A DNA stretch of 64,000 nucleotides from Candidatus Rokuibacteriota bacterium (GTDB lineage: Bacteria > Methylomirabilota > Methylomirabilia > Rokubacteriales > CSP1-6), in contig QHSU01000063.1 in NCBI GenBank assembly GCA_003220535.1, positions 119,244 to 183,243 of the forward strand, in the 5' to 3' direction. Made by a program: the position numbers and the translations under genes. The stretch's first letter is position 1. Every line of letters begins with the position of its first letter. This document shows, in pieces, positions 53,932 to 63,068 of this stretch. The notes beneath the pieces are model-generated. The model saw nothing but the letters and a program-made list of their open reading frames with translations. It was not told the DNA's origin and ran no database searches.

Positions 53932-55010
53932 CGTTCATCCCGCTGTCGCGCCCGCCCGTCGACGACGAGATCAAGCGGGCGGTGCTGGACGCCATCGACT
54001 CGCGTCAGTACGTGCTGGGTCCGCAGTGCCGCCAGCTCGAGACCGAGCTGGCGAGCGCCACCGGGGTGACCCACGCCGTGCTGACCAGCTCGGCGACCGC
54101 CGCGCTCTGGCTGACCTTGCGGGCACTCGGCGTGAAGGCAGGCGACGAGATCCTGGTGCCGTCGCACACGGCGTTCCCCACGGTCGAGGCGATCTGCCTC
54201 GCGGAGGCGACGCCGGTGTTCGTGGACACGGACGAGTTCTACACGATGGATCTGCGCGACGCCGAAGCGAAGGCGACGCCGCGGACGGTCGGGGTCGTCC
54301 CCGTGCACCTGTATGGCCAGCCCGCCGATCTGACGGCCGCCCAGACTCTCGCCTCACGTCTGGGCCTCTGGATCCTCGAGGACTGCGCGCAGGCGCAGGG
54401 GGCCGAGTGGGATGGACGTCGCGTCGGCAGCTTCGGCCGCGCCGCAGTCTTCTCCTTCTATCCGTCGAAGACCCTGCCCGCCATGGGCGACGGCGGCGCC
54501 GTTCTCACCGTCGACGACGAGATCGCCACCCGCTGCCGCCGGCTGCGCGATCATGGCCGAGTCGACCGGAACGTGCACGCGGAGGTCGGCTTCAACCTGC
54601 GCTTCAACGAGCTGCAGGCCGCGGCGCTGCGCGTGCTGCTGCGGCGGCTCGACGCGATGAACGACCGGCGGCGTGCCCTCGCCCTCCGCTACGTGCGCGG
54701 GCTCGCCGGGCTGCCGCTCGTCCTGCCGGGCGTGCGCCCCCACGCCCGTCACGTGTATCACCTCTTCGTGGTGCAGACGCCGCGACGCGACGAGCTGGCC
54801 GCGTTCCTCAAGGCGCGGGGGATCCAGACCGGCATCCATTATCCGGTCCCGACCCATCGCCAGGCCGCCGTCGAGCGCTTCGCGCCGCCGCCGCTGCCGC
54901 GAACGGAGCGGCTGGTCGAGGAGATCCTCTCGCTGCCGATCTCGGCCGACCACGCGGACGGCGAGATCGATCGGGTGGTCACTGCCGTGCGCGCGTTCTT
55001 CGGAGCGTGA
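53928..55010 (+). CDS. DegT/DnrJ/EryC1/StrS-family sugar aminotransferase
   Basis: The product has 360 residues from GTG 53928. It has IPLSRPPVDDEIKRAVLDAI, the substrate loop THAVLTSSATAALWLTLRAL, VPSHTAFPTVEAI, LEDCAQAQGAEWDGRRVG and the PLP Lys in FSFYPSKTLPAMGDGGAV. The family transaminates nucleotide-linked keto-sugars for amino-sugar synthesis in surface glycans or natural products. The following glycosyltransferase and MsbA-like exporter overlap by 4 bases each, so this is one translational unit. Confidence 0.9.
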   Translation: MTFIPLSRPPVDDEIKRAVLDAIDSRQYVLGPQCRQLETELASATGVTHAVLTSSATAALWLTLRALGVKAGDEILVPSHTAFPTVEAICLAEATPVFVDTDEFYTMDLRDAEAKATPRTVGVVPVHLYGQPADLTAAQTLASRLGLWILEDCAQAQGAEWDGRRVGSFGRAAVFSFYPSKTLPAMGDGGAVLTVDDEIATRCRRLRDHGRVDRNVHAEVGFNLRFNELQAAALRVLLRRLDAMNDRRRALALRYVRGLAGLPLVLPGVRPHARHVYHLFVVQTPRRDELAAFLKARGIQTGIHYPVPTHRQAAVERFAPPPLPRTERLVEEILSLPISADHADGEIDRVVTAVRAFFGA

Positions 55011-56119
55011 TACCTCTCAGGATCCTCCAGCTGTACCCGAAAGCGGATTACTTCACCGGCGCGGCGGTCCAGCTGCGCGACCTGGCGACCGGCCTCGCCG
55101 CGCGCGGCCACGCCGTCACCGTGGCGACGCCGCCGAATCCGCTCTGGGCCGAGCGGCTCGGCGCGGCCGGCGTGGCCCACGTCGCGATCCCCATGCGGCG
55201 CGCCTGGGACGTCCGCGCGGCGTTTCGTATCGCGCGGCTGATCCGCGCCCGCGACATCCAGGTGGCGCACGCGCACAAGGGGCGGGCGCGCACCCTGGCA
55301 CTGCTGGCCGGGCTCCTGGGGGCGCGCCCGCGCCTCGTCCTGAACCGCGGCGTCAGCTTCCGGGTGCCCCGGTCGCGCCGCCTCGGGTATACGAGTCGGC
55401 GCGTGCACGCGATCGTCGCCGTGTGTGAGTCGATCAAGCGCGACCTCGTCGCGACCGGCGTGCCCGCGGACAAGATCGCGGTGATCTACTCGGGCACCGA
55501 CGTCGAGCGGTTCCATCCCGGTCTCGACGGCGGCCCGATCCGCCGCGAGCTCGGTCTCGCCGCCGACCACTTCCTCGTCACCCAGATCGGCGTGCGCTCG
55601 TGGCGCGGCTGGCGCGACATCCTCGAGGCCGTGGGCCGGATCGCCGGGGCGGCGCCGCGCGCGCGCCTGCTCTTCGTCGGCGCGCCGGCGCCGCGCATCG
55701 CCGAGGTCGCCGACCGCGCGCGCGAGCGCGGGCTCGGCGAGCGCGTGCTCGTCCTCGGCCACCGCGAGGACGTCCCGCAGATCCTGGCCGCCTCCGACGT
55801 GGTCGTCGACGCCTCGTACGCGGGCGCCGGGCTCACCGGCTCGATCCGCGAGGCGCTCGCCTGCGAGCGCCCGGTCGTCGCCACGGCCCTGGCCGGGATG
55901 CCCGAGCTCGTGGTCGACGGCGAGACGGGCCTGCTCGTTCCTCCGCGCGATCCCGGCGCGCTCGCCGACGCGCTCCGGCGCCTGCTCGAGAACCCGACGT
56001 GGGCCCAGGCCATGGCGCGCGCGGGGCGCAAGCGCGTCGATGCGCACTTCTCGCTCCGCGCCAAGCTCGACGCGACCGAGGCGCTCTACCGGCGCCTGCT
56101 CGAGACGCCGGCGGCATGA
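55007..56119 (+). CDS. Glycosyltransferase family 4
   Basis: The product has 370 residues. The N-terminal Rossmann domain starts RILQLYPKADYFTGAAVQLR. The middle shows LNRGVSFRVPRSRRLGYTSR and VYSGTDVERFHPG-type sequence (IYSGTDVERFHPG). The C-terminal nucleotide-sugar site is TGSIREALACERPVVATALA with GETGLLVPPRDPGALADALR. It is a GT-B retaining transferase, probably acting on a lipid-linked acceptor at the inner membrane. It overlaps both its neighbours. Confidence 0.9.
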   Translation: MIPLRILQLYPKADYFTGAAVQLRDLATGLAARGHAVTVATPPNPLWAERLGAAGVAHVAIPMRRAWDVRAAFRIARLIRARDIQVAHAHKGRARTLALLAGLLGARPRLVLNRGVSFRVPRSRRLGYTSRRVHAIVAVCESIKRDLVATGVPADKIAVIYSGTDVERFHPGLDGGPIRRELGLAADHFLVTQIGVRSWRGWRDILEAVGRIAGAAPRARLLFVGAPAPRIAEVADRARERGLGERVLVLGHREDVPQILAASDVVVDASYAGAGLTGSIREALACERPVVATALAGMPELVVDGETGLLVPPRDPGALADALRRLLENPTWAQAMARAGRKRVDAHFSLRAKLDATEALYRRLLETPAA

Positions 56120-57861
56120 GCCTCCCGACCGTGCTCTACCGGCGCCTGCTCGGGTACCTGAGGCCCCACGTGCCGGCGCTCGTCGTCGGCACCGTGCTCG
56201 CGATCGTGGTCGCGGCGATGGAGGGCGCGATCGCCTGGCTCGTGAAGCCCGCCATGGACGACGTCTTCATCCGCCGCGACGTGGCGATGCTGAGGCTCAT
56301 CCCCCTGCTGTTCCTGGGCGCCTACGTCTTCAAGGGCGTGGCCCGGTACGGCCAGTCCTATCTGATGGCGGCGGTCGGCGAGCGCGTGATCGCGACGCTC
56401 CGCCGCGACCTCTACATGCACATCCAGCGGATGCCCCTGTCGTTCTTTACGAGCCGCCACTCGGCGGAGCTGATGTCGCGCATCGTCACCGACGTGAACC
56501 GGTTGGCGCGCCTGTCGTCGACGGTCCTGGTGATGACCATCCGTCAGGCGGTGATGGTCGTGGCGCTCGCCGCGGTCATGTTCGTCCGCGACTGGCGGCT
56601 GGCCCTGATCGCGCTCGTGGTCTTCCCCTTCGTCGGCGTGGCGGTGCGGGCGATCGGACGCAAGCTCTACCGGATCAACAAGCGCGCGCAGCAGAAGGTC
56701 GGCGAGCTGAACGTGCTCCTGCACGAGGTGTTCGCCGGGACGAAGATCGTCAAGGCCTTCGGGCGCGAGGGGCACGAGGTGGAGCGTTTCGACCGCGTCA
56801 ACCGCGGGCTGCTCGCCCTGTCGCTCAAGGACCACCGCACCGACGAGCTCACGGACCCGCTCATGGAGGTGCTGGCCGCGTTCGGCATCATGGGCGCGCT
56901 CTGGTACGGCGGCCAGCAGGTCATCGCGGGCGCGATCACCCCCGGCGACTTCTTCTCGTTCACGGCCGCGGTGGCCCTGCTCTACGGGCCCGTCCGACAG
57001 CTCTCCCGGATCGTCAACACCGTGCAGCAGTCGACCTCGTCCGTCGAGCGCGTCTTCGAGATCCTCGATCTGCCGCCCGCGATCGCCGACCGCCCGAACG
57101 CGGTCGCGCTCGACGCGTTCGGCGAGTCGCTCGCGTTCGAGCAGGTCAGCTTCCGGCACGCGGGCTCCGAGGAGCTCACGCTGCGCGACATCTCCTTGAC
57201 CGTCGCCCGCGGCGAGGTCGTCGCCTTCGTGGGGATGAGCGGCGCCGGCAAGTCCACCCTCATCGATTTGCTGCCGCGCTTCCACGACGTGAGCGTCGGT
57301 CGGATCACGATCGACGGCCACGATCTGCGCGACGTCACCCAGGCCTCGCTCCGGGCCCTGATCGGCATCGTCACGCAGGAGACGTTCCTCTTCAGCGACT
57401 CGATCCTCTACAACATCGCGTACGGGCGCGTCGACGCGCCCTTCGAGGACGTCGTCCGCGCCGCCCGCCAGGCGTACGCCGAGGAATTCATCGTGGGCTG
57501 CCCGGAGGGCTATCAGACGCTGGTGGGCGAGCGGGGCGTGCGGCTCTCGGGCGGTCAGCGGCAGCGGATCGCCATCGCCCGCGCCTTCTTGAAGAACCCA
57601 CCGATCCTCATCCTCGACGAGGCGACCTCGGACCTGGACGCCGAGAGCGAGTTCATGATCCAGCAGGCGCTCGCCGAGCTGATGCGGGGGCGCACGGTGT
57701 TCGTCATCGCCCATCGCCTGGCGACCGTGCGCAACGCCGACCGCATCGTCGTCGTGCACGAGGGTCGCATCGCGGAGGTCGGGCGCCACGACGAGCTGCT
57801 GGCGCGCGACGGACTCTACCGCCGGCTTTACGCGCTTCAGATGGAAGGAGTCAGCACATGA
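56116..57861 (+). CDS. MsbA-like ABC exporter (fused membrane and ATPase domains)
   Basis: The product has 581 residues. About 320 residues of six-helix membrane domain (VPALVVGTVLAIVVAAMEGA, RMPLSFFTSRHSAELMSRIV) are followed by the ATPase. Walker A is GMSGAGKSTLIDLLPRFHD, the signature is RLSGGQRQRIAIARAFL, Walker B is ILILDEATSDLDAES and the switch His is in VIAHRLATV. The size and sequence match lipid A/glycolipid flippases. In this unit it would flip the glycolipid made by the transferase. It shares a 20-base direct repeat with the end of the gene before it. Confidence 0.92.
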   Translation: MSLPTVLYRRLLGYLRPHVPALVVGTVLAIVVAAMEGAIAWLVKPAMDDVFIRRDVAMLRLIPLLFLGAYVFKGVARYGQSYLMAAVGERVIATLRRDLYMHIQRMPLSFFTSRHSAELMSRIVTDVNRLARLSSTVLVMTIRQAVMVVALAAVMFVRDWRLALIALVVFPFVGVAVRAIGRKLYRINKRAQQKVGELNVLLHEVFAGTKIVKAFGREGHEVERFDRVNRGLLALSLKDHRTDELTDPLMEVLAAFGIMGALWYGGQQVIAGAITPGDFFSFTAAVALLYGPVRQLSRIVNTVQQSTSSVERVFEILDLPPAIADRPNAVALDAFGESLAFEQVSFRHAGSEELTLRDISLTVARGEVVAFVGMSGAGKSTLIDLLPRFHDVSVGRITIDGHDLRDVTQASLRALIGIVTQETFLFSDSILYNIAYGRVDAPFEDVVRAARQAYAEEFIVGCPEGYQTLVGERGVRLSGGQRQRIAIARAFLKNPPILILDEATSDLDAESEFMIQQALAELMRGRTVFVIAHRLATVRNADRIVVVHEGRIAEVGRHDELLARDGLYRRLYALQMEGVST

Positions 57862-58769
57862 ACACCGTCGTCGGAAGTGGCCGGTACACCTACCAAGTCG
57901 ATGACGACTGGGCCAAGCTCCCGGCCGGCTGGGCGATGCCCGCGGCGGCCGTGACGGTCGACTCGCACGATCGCGTGTATTGCTTCAACCGCACCCCCGA
58001 CCACCCGATCGTCGTCTTCGACCGCGAGGGAAACTATCTCTCGTCCTGGGGTGCGGGCCTCTTCGCCTTTCCCCACACGATCCGCGTCGACGCGCACGAC
58101 AACCTCTGGATCGTGGATCGCGATCACGGGCAGATGCTGCTCTACACCAGCGCCGGAACGCTGCTCCGGACCGTCGGCACCCGCGGCCATCGCTCCGACA
58201 CCGGCGTGGACCCCAAGGATTTCAACTCGAGCGCCTACCGGAACGTCACGCACGGCGGCGGCCCCTTCAACCTGCCGACGGACATCGCGCTGGCGCCGTC
58301 CGGCGAGATGTTCATGACCGACGGCTACGGCAACGCCAGGGTGCACAAGTTCGCCGCCGACGGCACCTATCTTTTTTCCTGGGGCGAGCCGGGCACGGGT
58401 CCAGGGCAGTTCAATTTGCCCCACGGCGTGTGGATCGACCGGCGCGGTCGCGTCCTGGTGTGCGATCGGGAGAACGACCGCGTGCAGGTGTTCGATCAGG
58501 AGGGCAAGTTCCTGCAGATCTGGCCCACCAAGCTGATCGGTCCGGCGGCGTTCTACGTGGACGCCAACGACATCGTCTACATCCCCGAGCACAACGGCGG
58601 GCTGGTCAGCGTCTTGACCCTCGAGGGCGAACGCTTGGCCCAGTGGGGCGATCCGACCTTCCGCTCGTGCCACGGTATCTGGGGCGACTCGCGCGGTGAC
58701 CTCTACGTCGTGCGGCCGGGTGCGTGGGGAAGGCCGCGGCGCGTGGTCAAATACACGCGTTTGCGCTGA
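57858..58769 (+). CDS. NHL-repeat six-bladed beta-propeller protein
   Basis: The product has 303 residues from ATG 57858, which overlaps the exporter stop. NHL-type blades recur: HPIVVFDREGNYLSSWGAGL, HTIRVDAHDNLWIVDRDHGQ, NLPTDIALAPSGEMFMTDGY, NLPHGVWIDRRGRVLVCDRE and DRVQVFDQEGKFLQIW. No signal peptide is seen, so it is cytoplasmic unless exported by another route. The fold resembles peptidyl-glycine alpha-amidating lyase-like proteins, but metal ligands cannot be confirmed. Its job in the glycan unit is unknown. Confidence 0.85.
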   Translation: MNTVVGSGRYTYQVDDDWAKLPAGWAMPAAAVTVDSHDRVYCFNRTPDHPIVVFDREGNYLSSWGAGLFAFPHTIRVDAHDNLWIVDRDHGQMLLYTSAGTLLRTVGTRGHRSDTGVDPKDFNSSAYRNVTHGGGPFNLPTDIALAPSGEMFMTDGYGNARVHKFAADGTYLFSWGEPGTGPGQFNLPHGVWIDRRGRVLVCDRENDRVQVFDQEGKFLQIWPTKLIGPAAFYVDANDIVYIPEHNGGLVSVLTLEGERLAQWGDPTFRSCHGIWGDSRGDLYVVRPGAWGRPRRVVKYTRLR

Positions 58770-58913
58770 CCCGACGCCAGCAGCCCAGTCGGTCCCGGAC
58801 AACCAGCTCCCGAATCCGCGCGGAGCGGTCGGCGTAGCCGGTCCGATCCGGCGTGCGGTCAGTCGACTCCCGTCCAACTCATTCGATCAACTGATCCGCC
58901 CGCAGCAGCACCC

Positions 58914-59172
58914 TGACGTCCCCCCGGGAAACGACGGCAGCCCAAAACTAGGGTAGAGTCGCGGCTTCGGCGGTCCACCACACACAGGAGGGGACCGATG
59001 AAGCGCTCGAAGTTCTCCGAGGAACAGGTCGGCCATGCGCTGCGCCAGGTCCAAGGCTGGCACCCCGGTCGGCGACGTCTGCCGGCAGCTGGGGGTCAGT
59101 GAGGCGACGTTTTACGCCTGGAAGAAGAAGTACGCCCACCTGGGGGTGAGCGAGCTGCGACGGCTCCGGCAG
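58914..59172 (+). repeat. IS end repeat, left copy of an inverted pair
   Basis: These 259 bases are nearly identical to the reverse complement of 62894-63152. They cover the IS left end, the leader and the first part of orfA. Similarity stops abruptly after CGGCTCCGGCAG. Confidence 0.8.
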
Positions 59173-60005
59173 GTCCAGGGCGAAGACAATCGTCTCAAGC
59201 GCCTGGTCGCCGATCTCACGCTCGACAAGCACATGCTGTCGGAGGCGCTGCGAAAAACGCCTGAGGCGCGCGCGTCGGCGGGAGCTCGCCGGATGGTTCC
59301 AGATCCGCGAGCTCGCGCACGCGCGGCGCCGGTTGGCTACCTGCGGATCTGGGTATTGCTGCGACGCGAGGGCTGGGTGGTGAATCGCAAGCGGGTGCGC
59401 CGGCTCTACCGCCTCGACGGCTTGCAGGTGCGCATGCGGGTCCGACGGCCCAAGCACATGGCGTCTGCACCGCGGACCCGCGCCGGTGCCCACCGGGCCG
59501 AGCGAGCGGTGGAGCATGGATTTTGTGCATGACGCGCTGGCCGATGGCCGGCCGTTTCGCATCTTGACGGTGGTGGATCAGTGGAGTCGCTCCAGTCCAT
59601 TACTGGAGGTGGCGGCGAGGATGTCCGGAGAGACGGTGGGCCGAGGCCCTGGATCGCGTCCTCGGGAACGCGCTGACGCCCCGCTCGATCACCGTGGATC
59701 ACGGGACGGCGTTTCGGTCGTGGGCGCTCGAGGATTGGGCGTATCGCCGCGGCGTGCAGCTGGACTTCATCCGCCCCGGCAAGCCCATCGAAAATGCGTT
59801 CATCGAGTCGTTCAACGGGCGGCTGCGCGATGAATGTTTGACCGTGCACCAGTTCGCGTCGATCGCCGACGCGCAGGCCAGGATCGAAGCGTGGCGACTG
59901 GACTACAATCAGCGTCGACCACACGGTTCGCTCGGCCACCTGACGCCGATCGAGTTCATAGCGCAACGTCAGGTCATGACCACCGCCGGAGCGGCGCCGG
60001 TCTAG
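58998..60005 (+). pseudogene. IS3-family transposase (orfA/orfB), frameshifted and internally deleted
   Basis: OrfA starts at ATG 58998 (MKRSKFSEEQVGHALRQVQ) but carries one extra base near 59052. The correct frame resumes as AGTPVGDVCRQLGVSEATFY, and an internal ATG at 59035 could serve as start. It continues LKRLVADLTLDKHMLSEALR. The orfB start is out of frame and about 40 residues are missing before YLRIWVLLRREGWVVNRKRV. The DDE core is broken again: WSMDFVHDALADGRPFRILT in one frame, then TVDHGTAFRSW and PGKPIENAFIESFNGRLRDE (Glu) in another. It is inactive. Confidence 0.8.
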
Positions 60006-60106
60006 TCACGAGTTGCCTCGTTTCGGGGCCAACGTCACTTCATACTCGGCCTCCTTGGCTGCCGTCATCGTGGTCCAGACGACGTCCAGAGAAACTGGGT
60101 CTAATT

Positions 60107-60112
60107 TATAAT
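60107..60112 (+). promoter_or_regulatory. Consensus -10 box at the left edge of the cargo island
   Basis: TATAAT lies 70 bases after the IS copy 1 right end. It overlaps the ATG at 60111, so translation from that ATG is unlikely and ATG 60156 is preferred. No good -35 is visible. Confidence 0.45.
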
Positions 60113-60155
60113 GACCAAGAACTCTACGAAGATTCTAACTGTGGAGGGCCGAGCT

Positions 60156-60884
60156 ATGAACTTTGTGAACACGGTAATCCGTCGCTTCAAGGCCGCGTGT
60201 GTCGAGCTGCTGAAAATCGATATTCTGCGCTTCCAAATTTGTAGGCTGAGGTGGATGCTGTATCGAACCCGTTTGAAAGTGATCGATCAGCAAAGCCAGG
60301 GCGTGGGAACTAATACGGTTAGCTACAACCTGGGTGTCTTCAAGACCCACGCCAAATTAGTGTTCGGCATGGGAAAGAGAATGTCATTGCTGCTCTATCC
60401 CACGGCAGCGTTGTTGGGCAGCGTTCCGTGGGCCAACGTGCTGATCGTAGGGCCCAGAACCGAGGACGATATCCTATGGGCTTGGTCACTCGGACTGCGC
60501 GGCGCTCGAGGCCTGGACCTGTTTTCTTACAGTCCGTGGATAGACGTCGGTGATATTCACGCCACGAACTACGAAAGTGACAGCTTTGACGCCGTGCTCC
60601 TCGGATGGATGCTCGCCTACAGCAGCAGGCCGGACGACGCCATTCGCGAGGCCAAGCGAATCTTGAAGCCCGGTGGCTTGCTCGGGATCGGAATGGAGGC
60701 TATCGCCGATGAAAAACTGGAAAGTGTCAAGGCAACCCTAGAAAATCTCGTAAATTCCTCCGCTGATTTGATTAAAATCGTGGGAGAAGAGGTCGTGTTT
60801 CTCTACGACCCGAAGCCGGACGGCGCCCGTTACCAGACATTCCATGGCTACTATTTGGCGGTTATTTTCAGGCTGCAAGCGTGA
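60156..60884 (+). CDS. Class I SAM-dependent methyltransferase in the lower-GC island
   Basis: The product has 242 residues from ATG 60156, preceded by GGAGGG; an ATG at 60111 overlaps a -10 box. The core is NVLIVGPRTEDDILWAWSLG (motif I region, with a degenerate glycine loop), then GLDLFSYSPWIDVGDIH, SFDAVLLGWMLAYS and REAKRILKPGGLLGIGME. This is the Methyltransf_11 pattern. A basic N-terminal extension of about 80 residues precedes it. Base composition is clearly lower in GC than the surrounding genome. The substrate is unknown, though similar enzymes occur in glycan and lipid modification clusters. Confidence 0.75.
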   Translation: MNFVNTVIRRFKAACVELLKIDILRFQICRLRWMLYRTRLKVIDQQSQGVGTNTVSYNLGVFKTHAKLVFGMGKRMSLLLYPTAALLGSVPWANVLIVGPRTEDDILWAWSLGLRGARGLDLFSYSPWIDVGDIHATNYESDSFDAVLLGWMLAYSSRPDDAIREAKRILKPGGLLGIGMEAIADEKLESVKATLENLVNSSADLIKIVGEEVVFLYDPKPDGARYQTFHGYYLAVIFRLQA

Positions 60885-61075
60885 TCCGCGCCAAAGAAGG
60901 GATCCCACTGATCCCGCCTCACGCGCCATTGCATTGGCACTGATTGAGAGATGAAGAAAAAGTCAGACACGCGAGGATTTCATAAGGGAAGGCATTTGAA
61001 AACCGGGTGTCGGTTGCTACTAGAGTTGGAGAGAGTTATTATTTATCAATGGGATCGGTATAGAGGGAATAGACA
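60885..61075. other. Non-coding gap inside the island
   Basis: These 191 AT-richer bases have no convincing gene. A TTGAAA near 60996 with TACTAG 16 bases later is a weak promoter candidate for the genes that follow. Confidence 0.3.
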
Positions 61076-61321
61076 ATGTTCCCGAACAGCGTAGTAGTCG
61101 GCATATGTGCCAGCGTGATCTTTACGCGCACGGCCTCAACGCAGTACATCGTCCCGAGCGCGCTTCTAACGATCGGTCAGAACCGCTCTACCGTGGTCGA
61201 GCGCATTGCTGGCGAGTGCGGCGATTGTCTGGCCGCCTCGAATGCAGGGGTTAACTTCCCGCAGTCGCGGCAGATCCTCTGCGGACAGCTCGCCGATCAC
61301 TTCCTCACGGGGTTGCAATGA
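61076..61321 (+). CDS. Small hypothetical protein, doubtful
   Basis: This is an 81-residue open frame with a GAGGG upstream. It has a weakly hydrophobic start (VVVGICASVIFTRTA) and three Cys (GECGDCLAAS, RQILCGQL). Its stop overlaps the start of the dioxygenase gene (ATGA), the only argument that it is real. No family is recognised. Confidence 0.3.
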   Translation: MFPNSVVVGICASVIFTRTASTQYIVPSALLTIGQNRSTVVERIAGECGDCLAASNAGVNFPQSRQILCGQLADHFLTGLQ

Positions 61322-62373
61322 AAATTCGCGGTGCGTGGCGATTCGAGAAACCGGCGCATACCATCCGTCTTGCTTGTGAGGCGACGCGCGGCTACCGCGA
61401 GTTTCTGCGAACGGGAACTACTTCTGCTAGCGCGTACGCAGCGATGCGGCAATTGTCTTTCCGTACCAACGGCCGTTACAACGATTTCATGGCGGCATTG
61501 TCTAGTCTTTGTCACCCGCCCCGTAAACTCGCGATCGCTAGGGGTGTGTTGGGAGAGTTAAACAGTAAGTCAATTGGGCTGATTGCCGAACACATCCGCC
61601 GTGACGGGTATTGCATATTCGAGCGGAAGTTGCCTGAAAACATGCAACAGGCGTTGGTAGAGTTCGCACTACGCGTGCCGGCCAAGCCGCTCGCGACTCC
61701 AAAAAACGACAGCTTCACACAGTTCGAGTACCGCTTGCTAGCGGATTGCTTGTACGATCGGACCAACATTGTGTCCACTTTGTACAACTTCGATCTGCAG
61801 ACCATTGCAGAACAAAGCGTCGTACAAGAGTTACTCACCGATGAGACGATTTTGTCGGTTGCGCGTGCGTACCTCGGCGCTGAGCCGGTCATCAAACAGT
61901 CGATGGCGATGTGGTGGAGCACAAATTACCTGCGCGGTAAACCGAGCTCACTTGCGGCTCAGCACTTCCATTTCGACATGGACGGAATAAAATTTCTGAA
62001 GTTCTTCTTTTATCTGAGCGATGTTGGCACCGAAAACGGCCCGCACTGCTATATCAGAGGCTCACACGGCCGAAAGCCACGGGGCCTGCTCAAGGATGGG
62101 CGCATCTCCGATGAGGAGATTCTTACGCACTATACGGTGGACCAGGTTATGGAAATCACCGGAGGACGGGGGACGATTTTTGTCGCAGACACGCGCGGCT
62201 TCCATAAGGGTAAGGCGATTCAATCGGGAGAGCGCTTAATGGCGCAACTCGAATTGGCAACGAGCTTATTCGGCCCGGAACATCAAAAGATCGAGGTTAA
62301 TGAGAGATTCAGCAACGAGTTTCGGCAGTTTGCAATGCAACACCCCCGTATCTTCGCCATCTACGATTTTTGA
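61318..62373 (+). CDS. Phytanoyl-CoA dioxygenase (PhyH)-like Fe(II)/2-oxoglutarate enzyme
   Basis: The product has 351 residues. The metal site is visible as HFD in AAQHFHFDMDGIKFLKFFF, with the second His in TRGFHKGKAIQSGERLMAQL and the oxoglutarate-binding Arg a few residues later. FYLSDVGTENGPHCYIRGSH is a classical PhyH stretch. The N-terminal about 80 residues have no counterpart I recognise. The enzyme should hydroxylate a lipid, sugar or small molecule. With the methyltransferase before it, it forms the cargo of the lower-GC island. Confidence 0.85.
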   Translation: MKIRGAWRFEKPAHTIRLACEATRGYREFLRTGTTSASAYAAMRQLSFRTNGRYNDFMAALSSLCHPPRKLAIARGVLGELNSKSIGLIAEHIRRDGYCIFERKLPENMQQALVEFALRVPAKPLATPKNDSFTQFEYRLLADCLYDRTNIVSTLYNFDLQTIAEQSVVQELLTDETILSVARAYLGAEPVIKQSMAMWWSTNYLRGKPSSLAAQHFHFDMDGIKFLKFFFYLSDVGTENGPHCYIRGSHGRKPRGLLKDGRISDEEILTHYTVDQVMEITGGRGTIFVADTRGFHKGKAIQSGERLMAQLELATSLFGPEHQKIEVNERFSNEFRQFAMQHPRIFAIYDF

Positions 62374-62385
62374 TGCCGATCGACG

Positions 62386-62472
62386 ACAGGGCTTGCACGC
62401 TACATCGACTTCTACAACCGGCGCCGGCGGATGACCGCTTTGGGTGGTGAGCAGACACTGCCGGTCAGATAA
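62386..62472 (+). pseudogene. C-terminal scrap of an IS3-type transposase orfB
   Basis: The frame reads GLARYIDFYNRRRRMTALGG and then stops at 62472. This is the usual end of IS3-type integrase proteins (FYNxxRxHxALGGxTP). It has no upstream part, because the dioxygenase gene ends just before it. It marks the right border of the cargo and belongs to an element different from copy 1. Confidence 0.6.
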
Positions 62473-62582
62473 GGTTGTAATGTAGCGCTCCCGGTTTCGC
62501 GGACACGCGAGGGGGATATCAACATAGCGCCCCCGCCGTCGATCTTCGATCCTGACGTCACTGAGCGATCGCCTTTCATCGG
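62473..62582. other. IS-junction spacer
   Basis: No gene is present. Two similar 13-base strings, ATGTAGCGCTCCC (62480 area) and ACATAGCGCCCCC (62522 area), lie about 42 bases apart and may be ends of lost insertion sequences. Confidence 0.3.
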
Positions 62583-63068
62583 TCACGCCGCCATCGCCGC
62601 CGCGCGCGCGGCTACCGGCGTCTGATGGCCGAGCCGCTCAATGAGCCACTCGGTGTTGTACCGCGTGATGAAGTCGCCGATGAGCCGGGGCGCCTCGGCG
62701 AGGTTCTGGAAACGATGGAGATAGAGGCACTGCTCCTTGAGCGTGCGCATAAAGCGCTCGATGACGCCATTGCACTCCGGCTCGCCGTCGTACGACGGCG
62801 TGATGGTCATCCCGAGCCACTTCACCTCGTTGATCCACGCATCGGCGATGTACTGCGGGCCCCAGTCGCACAGATCCGCAAGCCCCGGGCGAGCTGCCGG
62901 AGCCGTCGCAGCTCGCTCACCCCCAGGTGGGCGTACTTCTTCTTCCAGGCGTAAAACGTCGCCTCACTGACCCCCAGCTGCCGGCCGACGTCGCCGACCG
63001 GGGTGCCAGCCTCGGACCTGGCGCAGCGCATAGACGACCTGTTCCTCGGAGAACTTCGAGCGCTTCAT
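62583..63068 (-). pseudogene. Chimeric transposase: copy-1 orfA head joined to a foreign orfB tail
   Basis: From ATG 63068 the first 175 bases match orfA of copy 1, with the same extra base near codon 20 (QVRGWHPGRR), and AGTPVGDVGRQLGVSEATFY in the alternative frame. After CGGCTCCGGCAG (62894) the sequence switches to the last about 100 residues of a different IS3-type integrase. That part reads DWGPQYIADAWINEVKWLGM, YDGEPECNGVIERFMRTLKE and QCLYLHRFQNLAEAP. It carries the last Asp and Glu of the DDE triad. The middle of both proteins is absent. It is inactive. Confidence 0.75.

Larger units (their letters stand above)
58914..60037 (+). mobile_element. Degenerate IS3-family insertion sequence (copy 1)
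   Basis: The left end reads TGACGTCCCCCCGGGAAACG and the right end CGTTTCGGGGCCAACGTCA, an imperfect terminal inverted repeat with the TG...CA termini of the IS3 family. Length is 1124 bases. It encodes an orfA/orfB transposase with several frame breaks. No 3-4 base target duplication is visible (ACCC on the left, CTTC on the right). Its first 259 bases recur in inverted orientation at 62894-63152. Confidence 0.75.

Noticed and set aside
58770..58913. A gene between the beta-propeller protein and the IS
   Set aside because: The open frames there have no motif or ribosome site, and the interval is only 144 bases.
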